The notes under the pieces are model-generated. The model was not told where the DNA came from. It saw only the letters and a list, made by a program, of their open reading frames with translations, and did no database searches. Source: Prevotella sp. P2-180 (GTDB taxonomy: Bacteria; Bacteroidota; Bacteroidia; Bacteroidales; Bacteroidaceae). From it: a DNA stretch of 64,000 nt. Shown piece by piece: positions 44,405-54,172 of the stretch. A program made the translations under genes and the position numbers. The stretch lies in the NCBI RefSeq assembly GCF_002251435.1, contig NZ_NPJI01000067.1:155125-219124 (forward strand). The letters run 5' to 3'. How positions within the stretch are numbered: the first letter of the stretch is position 1; each line of letters starts with the position of its first letter.

Positions 44405-45516
44405 AATTTTAGTTGGGTTAAAATACTATTAATAATTGATTTGGTTTTCCTGTCGTTTTTTGAATGCATTATCAGGAAACCTTCCGGCATGCATGTGAAA
44501 TAGGTGCAGAGAGCCATGGCTCTGGCAGCGAATGACGACAGTTGCGCCTCGTCAAGCTTGAATCTGAGCTCGTCTTCGTCGATACGAAGATTGAATAAAG
44601 AAACAGCCAGGAGAATAATGTCGGAAATGCCTATAGTCTTTCGCTCTGCCTTTTCTTTTATAGCCCTTATCATAGCCGTCATGTCATCTGTACTATGTGT
44701 GCCGTTGTCGCCTAATGTAAGCATAGGCAAACGATTCGACTCTGCAATGCGTTTGGCCCTTGCCGCACAATAACACCTAATGTTTTCCGGATGACATTCA
44801 GGTGGTGTTATCGAGAAGACGTCAGCACCGCGTAGTATATATTCGAGTGTTGATGTCGTGTAACCATATATCATTATCTGCCGCCACTTGTAGTAGTCTA
44901 GATTTCCGACTAATGCCACTTCTTCGTTGTCTATCCAGTGTCTGTTGTTTGTGACAGCAGCCTTAAACAACAAAAACAGAGCTTTGCGAGTTTGTTCTTC
45001 CATAGCTTGAAACACGTTGCTGTCCATTACTTTTTGGTACACGTCGAGTGTTTCCTTTGCCATTTGAGTGTCTGTGGTCTTACTTGTGAACAATGAGTTG
45101 GAAACGATTTCTATCCGTTCTGTCCATCCAATTTTTTTAGTGTTCAAATATTCCATTTCCCCCATGACAATTACAGAGTAGGCCTGTCTTATCAGTTTTC
45201 TTTGGTATATTGTCTGTCTGAATAGTTTTATTACGTTATTTTGTCTTGACATCACCCAAGGTTCGAGCTGACCGTGAGGAGTCACGACAAGTCTTGCCTT
45301 ATGTTTATTTGCAAGAGACATTACGATGGGCAATGAATGATGCCAACATCCATGAATATTGATAATGTCGGCATGTTGTGCTGTCAATTCTTTTTTTATT
45401 TCTTTTACCGTAGAAGCCTTTCTTGACACAACTTCATCTGTCATTGCCATGTTTAGAGTGTCAATATACTCGGCAATGACTATGTCGTTGTGTGGATTAT
45501 AATGGATAATGTTCAT
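44401..45516 (-). CDS. GT4-like protein with a missing or replaced C-terminal domain
   Basis: 371 residues. The first ~160 read like the acceptor half of a family 4 glycosyltransferase: ADIINIHGCWHHSLPIVMSL, KARLVVTPHGQLEPWVMSRQ, YSVIVMGEMEYL. The second half has none of the expected donor-binding signatures (G-G or EGFGLP-type E-x7-E); it is helical and charged (MEEQTRKALFLLFKAAV, YYKWRQIMIYGYTTSTLEYI, ELRFKLDEAQLSSFAARAMA). It may be a regulatory or degenerate enzyme. It overlaps both neighbours by 4 bases and is tightly coupled to the GT2 gene. Confidence 0.65.
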   Translation of the reverse strand: MNIIHYNPHNDIVIAEYIDTLNMAMTDEVVSRKASTVKEIKKELTAQHADIINIHGCWHHSLPIVMSLANKHKARLVVTPHGQLEPWVMSRQNNVIKLFRQTIYQRKLIRQAYSVIVMGEMEYLNTKKIGWTERIEIVSNSLFTSKTTDTQMAKETLDVYQKVMDSNVFQAMEEQTRKALFLLFKAAVTNNRHWIDNEEVALVGNLDYYKWRQIMIYGYTTSTLEYILRGADVFSITPPECHPENIRCYCAARAKRIAESNRLPMLTLGDNGTHSTDDMTAMIRAIKEKAERKTIGISDIILLAVSLFNLRIDEDELRFKLDEAQLSSFAARAMALCTYFTCMPEGFLIMHSKNDRKTKSIINSILTQLKL

Positions 45517-46652
45517 CGTCTGATGAAATCATATTTGTCACATTTTGAATGCTTTATTTTCAAAGAGAGGTTTCGCCATGCCATGAACGATTCCAGAAAT
45601 GGAATTTTCATGGGACTGATGGTTTCGTTTGCCGCCCTCATTGCGTTGCCTGCAATAATAACCCGAATGAGATAGTTGACAAGGAGTGACAATGCAGCAG
45701 CGGCACAGAGTATATAGTTGCCAGTTACCGTTGCCAATGCAATAACCGCGATGTGGCATGTCAGGTTGAGATGTAGCATAAAGGTATCGGCGTTTTCAAG
45801 TGTTTTGTAGAGTCTGCCGTGCTTTAGATGCTTTCGTGTCTCAATATGATAGAGGTGGTCGTTTATCCATGTTTTTTTCGATGGAGCATCTTCTATAAGG
45901 GTAGCCTGCGGTTCGGCAGCCACCACTGTTTTCATTGTTTCGCCATATTCGTTTGCAAGGAAGTCATATTCGCCCCTTAGGTACATAAGGCTATTGAGGA
46001 AGCCATTGTCCTTAACGAATTTCTCACGTCGGAACATCATATTATGTCCAGAATAAGTGAACACCTGTCTATGCTGTGTTTCATAGGCTTCTCTCCACCA
46101 TGTCATGAGACGTTCCAATCGTTGGTAGTCTGTAGCGTCGCTGTGATATCTTGTAGCTCCAATCACGAGTTCCGTGTCATTGTCGCATTTAGCGGCCATA
46201 GCTCTGAGCCATTTGTCATCAGCCGGACTGCAGTCTGCATCTGAAAAGATTATCCAGTCGTGTTTTGCGGCTTTCACACCAACGGTAAGAGCAAGTTTTC
46301 TCCTGCTGATATAATGGCTAGAGTCTGGAATGAATGTGGTGTACAGATTGTGATAATTGTTTTTGAGACGTTTAAGTACTTCAGCCGTGTTGTCGGTAGA
46401 AGATTCGTCGACAACGATTACCTCAAACTGTCCTTCATAGTCCTGAGTGAGAAATTTGGGAAGATTACGTTCAATCTCTTCCTCGCCGTCATGCACGGCG
46501 AGTACTATAGAGATTGATGGGAAATCGTTTTGGTTCTGTCTGTCGGTCTTGTCTTTTCGTGGTTTTCTTATCAATGGAGTGAAGACCACCGAAAAGAGGC
46601 TGAGACCAATCAGAGCAGCTCCAATGATGATTGTCAACGTGTCGATTGTCAT
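45513..46652 (-). CDS. Glycosyltransferase family 2, membrane protein
   Basis: 379 residues. N-terminal helix (LTIIIGAALIGLSLFSVVFT), then GT2 domain: SIVLAVHDGEEEIERNLPKF, VIVVDESSTDNTAEVLKR, DWIIFSDADCSPADDKWLRA with the DAD motif, MTWWREAYETQHRQVFTYSG. C-terminal hydrophobic helices (CHIAVIALATVTGNYILCAA). Probably assembles a surface polysaccharide. It starts one base after the lysA stop and overlaps the GT4-like gene by 4 bases. Confidence 0.88.
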   Translation of the reverse strand: MTIDTLTIIIGAALIGLSLFSVVFTPLIRKPRKDKTDRQNQNDFPSISIVLAVHDGEEEIERNLPKFLTQDYEGQFEVIVVDESSTDNTAEVLKRLKNNYHNLYTTFIPDSSHYISRRKLALTVGVKAAKHDWIIFSDADCSPADDKWLRAMAAKCDNDTELVIGATRYHSDATDYQRLERLMTWWREAYETQHRQVFTYSGHNMMFRREKFVKDNGFLNSLMYLRGEYDFLANEYGETMKTVVAAEPQATLIEDAPSKKTWINDHLYHIETRKHLKHGRLYKTLENADTFMLHLNLTCHIAVIALATVTGNYILCAAAALSLLVNYLIRVIIAGNAMRAANETISPMKIPFLESFMAWRNLSLKIKHSKCDKYDFIRR

Positions 46653-46653
46653 A

Positions 46654-47820
46654 TTAAATAATGTTCAAATCTTCTGTCGTATATCCTTTTGGCAATTGAC
46701 GGCAGTTATACTGTGAAGCCATGATTTCGCCATAAGCTCCTGCAGAGCGCAATGCGATGAGGTCTCCCCGCTTAGTGGCATTCAACTCAATCTGCTTTGC
46801 GAAAACATCACTTGATTCGCAAATAGGCCCGACTATATCATATGTCTCTTTAGCATCTTCGCTTGTGATGTTTTCAATCTTATGATAAGCCTGATAGAGT
46901 GCAGGACGTATTAGGTCTGTCATACCAGCATCAACGATGACGAACTTCTTTACTTCACCTTGCTTTATGTAAAGCGTGCGTGTTATCAACGACCCGCATT
47001 GCGCTACTACAGATCGTCCTAGTTCAAAATGTAGTTTTTGACCAGGCAGAAGGTGTAGGTGTCGACTGTATGTGTCAAAGAACGACTTGAAGTCAGGAAC
47101 AGGGACTCGGTTGGGGTGTTCGTAATCAATACCTAACCCTCCTCCCACATTAATGTTTTCAACCTTAATATGTTCTCTTTCAAGTTCTTCCTGAAGTTCG
47201 TTGATGCGATTGCATAGAGCTATAAAGTCCCCCATGTCAAGGATTTGAGAACCTATATGGAAATGCAGTCCGATGAACTCCACGTTCTCCATTTTCTCCG
47301 CTTTTCTTATTACGGGAATCATGTCTCTCATTGCAATTCCGAATTTGTTTTCAGCCAATCCGGTTGTAATGTTGGCGTGAGTGTGGGCACCCACATTCGG
47401 ATTGATGCGGAATGCCACACGAGCCTTTTTCCCTTTTTCAGCGGCAAGTTCGTTTATGACTTCAAGTTCAGCGAGGCTTTCTACATTAAAGCAAAAAATA
47501 TTGTTGTCGAGACTGAGATTTATCTCCCAGTCGCTTTTTCCTACCCCGGCATAAACGATGCCAGATGGTTTGAAACCAGCTTTTATGGCAGCTTCTATCT
47601 CCCCACCGCTTACGCAGTCTACGCCAAGTCCCGCCTCTCTGATGATGCGGAGTATGGCGGGGTTGGCATTAGCCTTTACGGCATAGTGTACCACGAAGTT
47701 ATCGTGTTTTCCTGCCTCTTCGTTTATTGTGCGCAATGTTTTGCGCAGCAACTCTGTGTCATAGTAGTAGAATGGAGTTCTTATGGACTGAAACCTTTCT
47801 ACGGGGAAAATACCTTTCAT
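46654..47820 (-). CDS. lysA: Diaminopimelate decarboxylase
   Basis: 388 residues. PLP lysine in VVHYAVKANANPAILRII near 44, GLGVDCVSGGEIEAAIKAGF, GLHFHIGSQI near 184, NVGGGLGIDYEH and GPICESSDVF near 332 are LysA signatures. Last step of lysine synthesis. Follows lysC after 36 bases. Confidence 0.95.
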   Translation of the reverse strand: MKGIFPVERFQSIRTPFYYYDTELLRKTLRTINEEAGKHDNFVVHYAVKANANPAILRIIREAGLGVDCVSGGEIEAAIKAGFKPSGIVYAGVGKSDWEINLSLDNNIFCFNVESLAELEVINELAAEKGKKARVAFRINPNVGAHTHANITTGLAENKFGIAMRDMIPVIRKAEKMENVEFIGLHFHIGSQILDMGDFIALCNRINELQEELEREHIKVENINVGGGLGIDYEHPNRVPVPDFKSFFDTYSRHLHLLPGQKLHFELGRSVVAQCGSLITRTLYIKQGEVKKFVIVDAGMTDLIRPALYQAYHKIENITSEDAKETYDIVGPICESSDVFAKQIELNATKRGDLIALRSAGAYGEIMASQYNCRQLPKGYTTEDLNII

Positions 47821-47856
47821 GTTTTTGTCTTTTTTGTTTGTATTGGTTGAGTTTTG

Positions 47857-49176
47857 TTATGCATTAAACAAAGTGTCGCTGAGGCTTTGGAGTGCGCGCT
47901 TTTTGTCTTTCTCCTTAATGAGGAATGAAATGTTGTAGTTGCTTCCACCATAAGAAATCATGCGTACAGGTATGTTCTTCATAGCCTCAGTTGCAAGAGT
48001 TTCAAATCCCACATTGCTCCAGTCGAGGTCTCCCACAACGCAGATGATACACATATCGTTGTCTACGGTCACAGTACCATATTTCTTTAGTTCGTCAACA
48101 ATTTCGTTCAGTCGGCTTGGATTGTCGATACTCATCGATACTCCCACTTCAGATGTACACACCATGTCTATGGCCGTTTGGTAACTTTCGAAAATTTCGA
48201 ACACCTTACGCAGGAATCCGGTTGCGAGCAACATTCGGCTGCTTTTTATCTTAATGGCAGTAATATTGTCCTTTGCGGCAACGGCCTTTATTTTTCCGCG
48301 TTCAGTAAAGTTGCTGATTGTAGTGCCCTCTGCCTGAGGATCCATGGTGTTCAGCAGTCGAACCGGTATGCCGGCAAATTTTGCTGGCTGTACGCATGTG
48401 GGGTGCAGTATTTTTGCTCCGAAATAAGCAAGTTCTGCTGCCTCTTCGAAGTGTAGCTGGTGGACAGGGTCAGTTTGGTCCACTATGCGTGGGTCGTTGT
48501 TATGCATTCCGTCGATATCTGTCCATATTTGGATTTCTTCAGCATTGATGGCAGCACCAATTAGAGATGCCGTGTAATCGCTTCCACCTCTCTGCAAGTT
48601 GTCTATCTCTCCATAAGCATTTCTGCATATAAATCCTTGAGTGATATAAACTTGTGAACCTTTGTTTTCGTCGAGTATGGCAGAGAGTTTTTCTTTAATA
48701 TATGTAGGGTCGGGCTCTGCATTCTTGTCAGTTCTCATAAAGTCAAGAGCCGACAAGAGTGTGGCTTTGATGCCCTGTTCCTTCATGTAGTTTGCTATCA
48801 TGTTGGTGCTCATTATCTCGCCCTGTGCCACAATGCTTTTCTCTTCGAAACTTGTGAAGAGTTCCTTTGTGAACGATCTAAGATATTTGAAAACATCGTT
48901 TAGGAGTTGGCGTGTGTTGTCTTTCCATTCTTGTGTAGAGTACAGTTCCTCTACATGCTGCATGTATTTCTCCTCGAGTTTATTGATTACTTCGTTAGCT
49001 CCTTCTGGATTTTTCTTGTATAGATAGTTTGAAATCTCTACAAGAGAGTTTGTTGTTCCAGACATGGCTGAGAATACTACAAATACAGGCTCGCCTGATG
49101 ATGTCACGAGTTTTGTCACGTCTTTCATTCTGGCAGGAGTGCCTACCGACGTGCCTCCAAATTTCATTACTTTCAT
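47857..49176 (-). CDS. lysC: Aspartate kinase, monofunctional, with ACT domains
   Basis: 439 residues. KFGGTSVGTPARMKDVTKLV at the start, RGGSDYTASLIGAAINAEEI near 194, EEAAELAYFGAKILHP near 240, then two C-terminal ACT domains (~300-435). It phosphorylates aspartate, the entry to lysine, threonine and methionine. Followed by lysA, suggesting lysine or diaminopimelate control. Confidence 0.95.
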   Translation of the reverse strand: MKVMKFGGTSVGTPARMKDVTKLVTSSGEPVFVVFSAMSGTTNSLVEISNYLYKKNPEGANEVINKLEEKYMQHVEELYSTQEWKDNTRQLLNDVFKYLRSFTKELFTSFEEKSIVAQGEIMSTNMIANYMKEQGIKATLLSALDFMRTDKNAEPDPTYIKEKLSAILDENKGSQVYITQGFICRNAYGEIDNLQRGGSDYTASLIGAAINAEEIQIWTDIDGMHNNDPRIVDQTDPVHQLHFEEAAELAYFGAKILHPTCVQPAKFAGIPVRLLNTMDPQAEGTTISNFTERGKIKAVAAKDNITAIKIKSSRMLLATGFLRKVFEIFESYQTAIDMVCTSEVGVSMSIDNPSRLNEIVDELKKYGTVTVDNDMCIICVVGDLDWSNVGFETLATEAMKNIPVRMISYGGSNYNISFLIKEKDKKRALQSLSDTLFNA

Positions 49177-49234
49177 ATTCTTGTTGTTTAATTATTCTGT
49201 TTGTTATTCCTAATTATCAAAAAAAGACAAAGAG

Positions 49235-49936
49235 TCAATCGAATTCCATTTTTATCTTGTTGAAGTCGTTGGTCACTTCTTCAAGCCTTCCGTCGGCACA
49301 TCGGTATACGATGCCTGGATATTTGTCCAGTAGAGGCAGGTTGTGGGTGCTCATTACCACCGATGTGCCAGTTTGTGAAATTTCCCTAAGCAGCCGTATG
49401 ATGTTTTCAGCCGTTTCAGGGTCGAGATTTCCGGTAGGTTCATCAGCAATAATGATTTTTGGTTTATTAAGAATAGCTCTGGCAATAGCGATTCGTTGCT
49501 GTTCGCCTCCTGACAGTTCGTAAGGCATACAGTCAATTTTTTCGTCCATTCCCACTTCAGCCAGCACCTCTTTTATTCTGTTTTCGATTTCCGTTTTCTT
49601 TTTCCATCCAGTAGCTTTTAGTACGAATTCGAGATTTTTTCTTACGCTTCTGTCCGAGAGCAGTTGGAAATCCTGAAAGATTATCCCCATCTGCCTTCTA
49701 AGCGCAGGTACATGTTTTCTTTTCAATGTTGTGATGTCGCAGTTGAAAACCAAGGCCTTTTCAGCATTTTCGACGTCAAGTTCGAAATACATTGTTTTCA
49801 GTAGAGAACTTTTTCCTGTACCTACACGTCCAATGAGGTAAATGAATTCACCTTCATTCACCGTGAAATCGACAGCCGACAGTATATCTTTTCCATCGGT
49901 CTGGTTAACATTTACGCTTTTGTATTCTATCAACAT
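49235..49936 (-). CDS. ftsE: Cell division ABC ATPase FtsE
   Basis: 233 residues. Walker A GRVGTGKSSLLK near 36 (the variant usual in Bacteroidetes FtsE), Q-loop GIIFQDFQLLSDRSV, signature ELSGGEQQRIAIARA near 140 and Walker B IIIADEPTGNLD. Partner of FtsX in controlling peptidoglycan hydrolases at division; ftsX is not adjacent. Sits between hisIE and lysC on the same strand. Confidence 0.85.
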   Translation of the reverse strand: MLIEYKSVNVNQTDGKDILSAVDFTVNEGEFIYLIGRVGTGKSSLLKTMYFELDVENAEKALVFNCDITTLKRKHVPALRRQMGIIFQDFQLLSDRSVRKNLEFVLKATGWKKKTEIENRIKEVLAEVGMDEKIDCMPYELSGGEQQRIAIARAILNKPKIIIADEPTGNLDPETAENIIRLLREISQTGTSVVMSTHNLPLLDKYPGIVYRCADGRLEEVTNDFNKIKMEFD

Positions 49937-49959
49937 TGCCTTAACATTACTGGATGATA

Positions 49960-50574
49960 TTAATGCTTATGCCAGTTAGGGTCATGTCTCACCTGTAGTT
50001 CCTTGGCAAGGTCTTCTATTCTAAGTCCCTTGCTTGTAAGAAGTACGATAAGGTGGTATATCATGTCAGAGCCCTCGTAAATGAGTCGTTCGTTAGTGCC
50101 GTTGCATGCTTCTATAACCGCTTCGAGAGCTTCTTCTCCCACTTTCTGTGCCATTCTGTTCAGTCCGTCTTTAAACAGCGAAGTGGTATAGCTTCCTTCT
50201 GGCATTTCTTCGTGGCGTCGGTTGATGAAGTCCTGCAGGTAAGTAAGGAAAAGCAGTGGGTTTTTCTCGTTTTTCTCACCCCAGCAAGTGTCGTTTCCGG
50301 TGTGGCATGTAGGTCCCGTTGGGTTTGCCTTTACCAGAAGCGTGTCGTTGTCGCAGTCAACCTTTATGTCCACCAGTTCAAGGAAGTTTCCCGATGTCTC
50401 TCCCTTGGTCCATAGACACTGTCTGGACCGGCTGTAGAAAGTCACTTTTTTTGTTTCGACGGTTTTGTCGAACGCTTCCTTGTTCATATATCCTAACATC
50501 AAGACAGTCTTTGTTGTAGCGTCTTGTATGATGGCGGGGACGAGGCCGCCCATTTTTTCGAAATCGATATTCAT
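49960..50574 (-). CDS. hisIE: Phosphoribosyl-AMP cyclohydrolase / phosphoribosyl-ATP diphosphatase
   Basis: 204 residues, bifunctional. HisI part: MLGYMNKEAFDKTVETKKVT, WTKGETSGNFLELVDIKVDCDNDT region (metal Cys/Asp), CHTGNDTCW. HisE part: FKDGLNRMAQKVGEEALEAVIEA region near 140-170. Steps two and three of histidine synthesis. Last of the hisHAF-IE run. Confidence 0.96.
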   Translation of the reverse strand: MNIDFEKMGGLVPAIIQDATTKTVLMLGYMNKEAFDKTVETKKVTFYSRSRQCLWTKGETSGNFLELVDIKVDCDNDTLLVKANPTGPTCHTGNDTCWGEKNEKNPLLFLTYLQDFINRRHEEMPEGSYTTSLFKDGLNRMAQKVGEEALEAVIEACNGTNERLIYEGSDMIYHLIVLLTSKGLRIEDLAKELQVRHDPNWHKH

Positions 50575-50616
50575 ATTATGTTAATAATTTATTCTTGTAT
50601 TGAATGTGCACAACTT

Positions 50617-51375
50617 TTATATTCTTACGTTTATACCTTCATTTTTAAGATATTGTTTAAGTTCGGGTATAGGTATTTCTCCGAAATGGAAAACGCTAGC
50701 AGCCAGTGCAGCGTCGGCGTGTCCTATTGTAAAGGCATCTCTGAAGTGTTCTTTCTTTCCAGCTCCACCGCTTGCTATCACCGGAATGGTAAGTTTGTTG
50801 GCAAGACGTGCAAGAGCCTCGTTGGCATATCCGTCTTTCACTCCGTCGTGGTTCATACTGGTAAAGAGTATTTCTCCCGCCCCGCGTTCCTGTGCCTCAT
50901 GAGCCCATTCAAACAGTCCTCTTTCTGTGCGTTCCCTTCCCCCCTTCAGGTAGCAGTGCCATCCGTCGTTGTCAAGTCTGGCGTCGATGGCACATACACA
51001 TACTTGGCTGCCGAATCGTTTAGTTATTTCGTCAATGAGCTCTGGGCGACGAATAGCGGCACTGTTTACGCTTACCTTGTCAGCACCGGCATATAGTAGC
51101 CTTTCGACGTCTGCAATTTCGTTTATGCCACCACCTACGGTGAATGGAATGTTAATTTCCTTAGCCACTCTTGTGACCATTTCGGTGAATGTCTTTCTGC
51201 CTTCAAAGCTTGCGGTGATATCGAGATAAACCAGTTCGTCAGCTCCAGCTTCGCTGTAAGCTTTACCCAGTTCGACAGGATCGCCAGCCTTACGAAGGTT
51301 TACGAAGTTTGTACCCTTCACCGTTTCGCCGTCTTTTACGTCAAGACAAGGAATTATTCGTTTTGCAAGTCCCAT
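50617..51375 (-). CDS. hisF: Imidazole glycerol phosphate synthase, cyclase subunit
   Basis: 252 residues. [20 protein letters not shown] with catalytic Asp near 11, [20 protein letters not shown] near 76, [14 protein letters not shown] with the second catalytic Asp, [14 protein letters not shown]. Forms a complex with HisH encoded two genes upstream. Confidence 0.97.
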   Translation of the reverse strand: MGLAKRIIPCLDVKDGETVKGTNFVNLRKAGDPVELGKAYSEAGADELVYLDITASFEGRKTFTEMVTRVAKEINIPFTVGGGINEIADVERLLYAGADKVSVNSAAIRRPELIDEITKRFGSQVCVCAIDARLDNDGWHCYLKGGRERTERGLFEWAHEAQERGAGEILFTSMNHDGVKDGYANEALARLANKLTIPVIASGGAGKKEHFRDAFTIGHADAALAASVFHFGEIPIPELKQYLKNEGINVRI

Positions 51376-51399
51376 ATATATATAATAAGGTGTAAAATA

Positions 51400-52122
51400 C
51401 TATTGCCTGCTCCAAATAAGAAGTTTGTCGAGGTCAATTTTTCCCTCGTAAATTGATTTTCCGAATACTACAGCAGGTATTCCCCTTCTGTTTAGTTCGT
51501 TTATGTCTTCCAGTTTCGACACTCCGCCGCTTGCAATGAGATGTAGGTTAGGGTATGCATTCATTATTTCCGAATAAAGTTCCACGGCGGTTCCTCCCAT
51601 CATTCCGTCTTTTGATATTTCGGTGCAAAGAACATTTTTTACTCCATGTTTCACATATCTTTCTAGGAATGGCAGCAGTTTGGTGTCAGAGTCCTCTTTC
51701 CATCCGTTGATGGATATTCTCCCGTTTCTCACGTCCGCTCCAAGTATTATCTTGTCGGCTCCATACTTTTCCAACCATCCGTCGAAAAGTTCAGGATTGC
51801 TGATTGCCACAGACCCTATAGTCACCAAGGCAGCTCCGTTGTCAAAAGCCATCTTTATGTCGTCGTCGGTTTTTATGCCACCTCCGAAGTCAACCTTCAG
51901 TTTTGTCTTTGACGTGATTTCTGACAGTACCTTCACGTTGACGATGTGTTTCGACTTAGCCCCGTCGAGGTCCACGATGTGTAGTCTTTCGAATCCTTTG
52001 TCGGCAAGCATTATGGCCATTTCCACCGGGTTGCCATACACGGTTTTGGTGTTGTAGTCTCCCTTTGTGAGTCTTACGCACTTTCCGTCGATGATGTCGA
52101 TGGCAGGTATGAGTTCAATCAT
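51400..52122 (-). CDS. hisA: ProFAR isomerase
   Basis: 240 residues. ELIPAIDIIDGKCVRLTKGD with the catalytic Asp8, KVDFGGGIKTDDDIKMAFDN, LGADVRNGRISINGW and HLIASGGVSKLEDI. Isomerises the histidine intermediate before HisFH. Confidence 0.97.
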   Translation of the reverse strand: MIELIPAIDIIDGKCVRLTKGDYNTKTVYGNPVEMAIMLADKGFERLHIVDLDGAKSKHIVNVKVLSEITSKTKLKVDFGGGIKTDDDIKMAFDNGAALVTIGSVAISNPELFDGWLEKYGADKIILGADVRNGRISINGWKEDSDTKLLPFLERYVKHGVKNVLCTEISKDGMMGGTAVELYSEIMNAYPNLHLIASGGVSKLEDINELNRRGIPAVVFGKSIYEGKIDLDKLLIWSRQ

Positions 52123-52135
52123 AATCTTGTTGTAA

Positions 52136-52726
52136 TTATAGGTCTATGAAGTTCTGCAGTATTCTCGCTCCTACGCTTCCGCTTTTTTCCGGATGGAATT
52201 GTGTGGAGTAGAAGTTGTCTTTCGCCAGTGCTGCGCTATATGGATGAATATAGTCGGCCGTGGCGATAGTGTCTTTACATAGTGGAACATAGTAGCTATG
52301 AACGAAGTACACATACTCCCCACCGTTGAATCCATTAAAGAGTTGTGTTTTCGTATCTGTTATTTGGTTCCATCCCATTGCCGGCACCTTTTCCTCATGC
52401 AGTACAGGTTTGAACCTCCTTACGTTGGTGTCGAAAATGCCGATGCAGTCAACATCTCCCTCATCGGAATGTCTGCACAACAGTTGTTGTCCGACGCAAA
52501 TACCGAATACAGGTTGTTTGAGGTCACGAATCACCATGTCGAGTTTTCTTTCCTTCAGATATTCCATTGCGCTTCTAGCCTCCCCTTGTCCTGGGAAGAG
52601 CACCTTGTCAGCCTTCATAAGCCTTTCGGGGTCGTCGGTAAGGTCAGGTTCTATTCCCATTCTTCTTAGCGCGTTAACCACCGAATAGATGTTGCCGGCA
52701 TTGTATTTGACTACTGCAATATTCAT
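52136..52726 (-). CDS. hisH: Imidazole glycerol phosphate synthase, glutaminase subunit
   Basis: 196 residues. KYNAGNIYSVVNALRRMGIE, LFPGQGEARSAMEYLKERK, FGICVGQQLL with the nucleophile Cys near 76 (more often GICLGMQ) and STQFHPEKSG with the catalytic His/Glu. Provides ammonia to HisF. Follows purU after 10 bases; hisG, hisD, hisC and hisB are not in the window. Confidence 0.95.
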   Translation of the reverse strand: MNIAVVKYNAGNIYSVVNALRRMGIEPDLTDDPERLMKADKVLFPGQGEARSAMEYLKERKLDMVIRDLKQPVFGICVGQQLLCRHSDEGDVDCIGIFDTNVRRFKPVLHEEKVPAMGWNQITDTKTQLFNGFNGGEYVYFVHSYYVPLCKDTIATADYIHPYSAALAKDNFYSTQFHPEKSGSVGARILQNFIDL

Positions 52727-52736
52727 TATTAGTATA

Positions 52737-53600
52737 TTAGCTGAAGATTATCGTCTTGTTGTGGTAAGTGAGAATTTTTCTCTCGATATGCTTTTTTACA
52801 GCCCTTGAGAGCACTATTTTTTCGAGGTCCCGTCCTTTCAGCACGAGGCTTTCAGGTGTGTCTTTGTGAGTTATCCTCACCACGTCCTGTTCTATGATAG
52901 GTCCTGCGTCGAGTTCAGCAGTGACATAGTGACTTGTTGCGCCAATAATTTTCACTCCCCTTTCCCAAGCCTGGTGGTAAGGTTTTGCCCCTATGAAAGC
53001 CGGCAGGAAGGAGTGGTGTATGTTGATGATATGGTTTGGATAAGCCTTTATCATTCCGTCGCTGATAATTTGCATATATCTTGCGAGCACGATGAAAGTC
53101 ACTTTTTCCTTTTTCAGCAGTTCCATTTCTGCTTTTTCCACTTCCTGCTTGTTTGAATGGTCTTTGTTTATCGACCAGACATAGAACGGGATGTTAAACT
53201 GCTCTCCCACGTATCTCAGTTCCTCGTGGTTGCTTACTATGCATGGTATGTCGACATTAAACTCTCCAGCCTTGTATCTTGCCAGAAGGTCGTAAAGGCA
53301 GTGGCTCATCTTGCTGACGAAAATAGCCATTCGTGGTTTTACGTCGTTGAAGTAGAGGTTGCACGTCATAGAATATTTCTGAGCGTACAGAGTGTCAAGA
53401 TACTCTTTTATTTTATCTCTTGGTATGAGGAATTCGTCGAGTTCCCATTCCATTCTCATAAAGAATATCCCGTCCTGCCTGTCGACATACTGGTCAAGGT
53501 ATACGATGTTACCCTGGTTGTCTGTTATGAACCTTGTCATTTCAGATATTATGCCAGGTTGGTCTGGGCAGTGAAGTAGAAGAATTGCTGTTGGTTTCAT
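52737..53600 (-). CDS. purU: Formyltetrahydrofolate deformylase
   Basis: 287 residues. N-terminal ACT domain (LLHCPDQPGIISEMTRFITD) and C-terminal formyl-transferase fold with VSNHEELRYVGEQFNIPFY, LARYMQIISDGMIKAYPNHI, NIHHSFLPAFIGAKPYHQAW and GATSHYVTAELDAGPIIEQD. It releases formate from 10-formyl-THF, feeding or balancing purine synthesis. It sits just upstream of hisH; AICAR from HisFH is also a purine intermediate, so the linkage may be functional. Confidence 0.95.
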   Translation of the reverse strand: MKPTAILLLHCPDQPGIISEMTRFITDNQGNIVYLDQYVDRQDGIFFMRMEWELDEFLIPRDKIKEYLDTLYAQKYSMTCNLYFNDVKPRMAIFVSKMSHCLYDLLARYKAGEFNVDIPCIVSNHEELRYVGEQFNIPFYVWSINKDHSNKQEVEKAEMELLKKEKVTFIVLARYMQIISDGMIKAYPNHIINIHHSFLPAFIGAKPYHQAWERGVKIIGATSHYVTAELDAGPIIEQDVVRITHKDTPESLVLKGRDLEKIVLSRAVKKHIERKILTYHNKTIIFS

Positions 53601-53626
53601 TCTCTCTTGTTTTTCTCACGTTGTTA

Positions 53627-54163
53627 TTATTCGTTATCGTTATTCTCTCCCGAGCGGAGTATTATCGATGTAGCCCCGATGGTAAACAGGGTGCCGTCTT
53701 CAATAACCCTTTTTTCCCTGTCTCCGAGAATTTCGTTGTCTACAAATGTACCAGTGTAGCTTGGTCCGTCGCGTAGTATATATTTCAGTTTTCCTTTTTT
53801 GTCCCTGCTGACGTTTATTGTACAATGGTTGATATCTATGCTTGGGTCGTTGGTCTCTATGGGTAGTGTTGTGGCGCTGCCCTTCATATATCTGCCAATG
53901 GTGTTGTCACCCATTTTCAGTGGCAGCACCTGTTTGTAATGGAACACGTTTTCAATCACGATGAGCGACCCTGCCCCATTTTCGTTAGCATTCTCATCCA
54001 CCACTTCTTCTTTCTGTGTATTTCTGAGTTTCGAAGTGCCTATTCGTATTCCAAATTCTTTTCCGCAGTCGTTACACTTGAACACGAGCGACTGCCCGTC
54101 GTTGTATTTTGTTTCGTCGAAAGTGATGAAATTATCACATTTCGGACATCTTACTCTTTTCAT
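53627..54163 (-). CDS. Zinc-ribbon plus FHA domain protein
   Basis: 178 residues. The N-terminus has two CxxC pairs (VRCPKCDNF, FKCNDCGKEF) forming a zinc ribbon, then a linker, then an FHA domain: NTIGRYMKGS near 88, DPSIDINHCTINVSR near 108 and SYTGTFVDNEILGD near 135. FHA domains bind phospho-threonine; the partner is unknown. Lies 9 bases after the HU-SPOR gene. Confidence 0.85.
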   Translation of the reverse strand: MKRVRCPKCDNFITFDETKYNDGQSLVFKCNDCGKEFGIRIGTSKLRNTQKEEVVDENANENGAGSLIVIENVFHYKQVLPLKMGDNTIGRYMKGSATTLPIETNDPSIDINHCTINVSRDKKGKLKYILRDGPSYTGTFVDNEILGDREKRVIEDGTLFTIGATSIILRSGENNDNE

Positions 54164-54172
54164 CCTGCAAAT

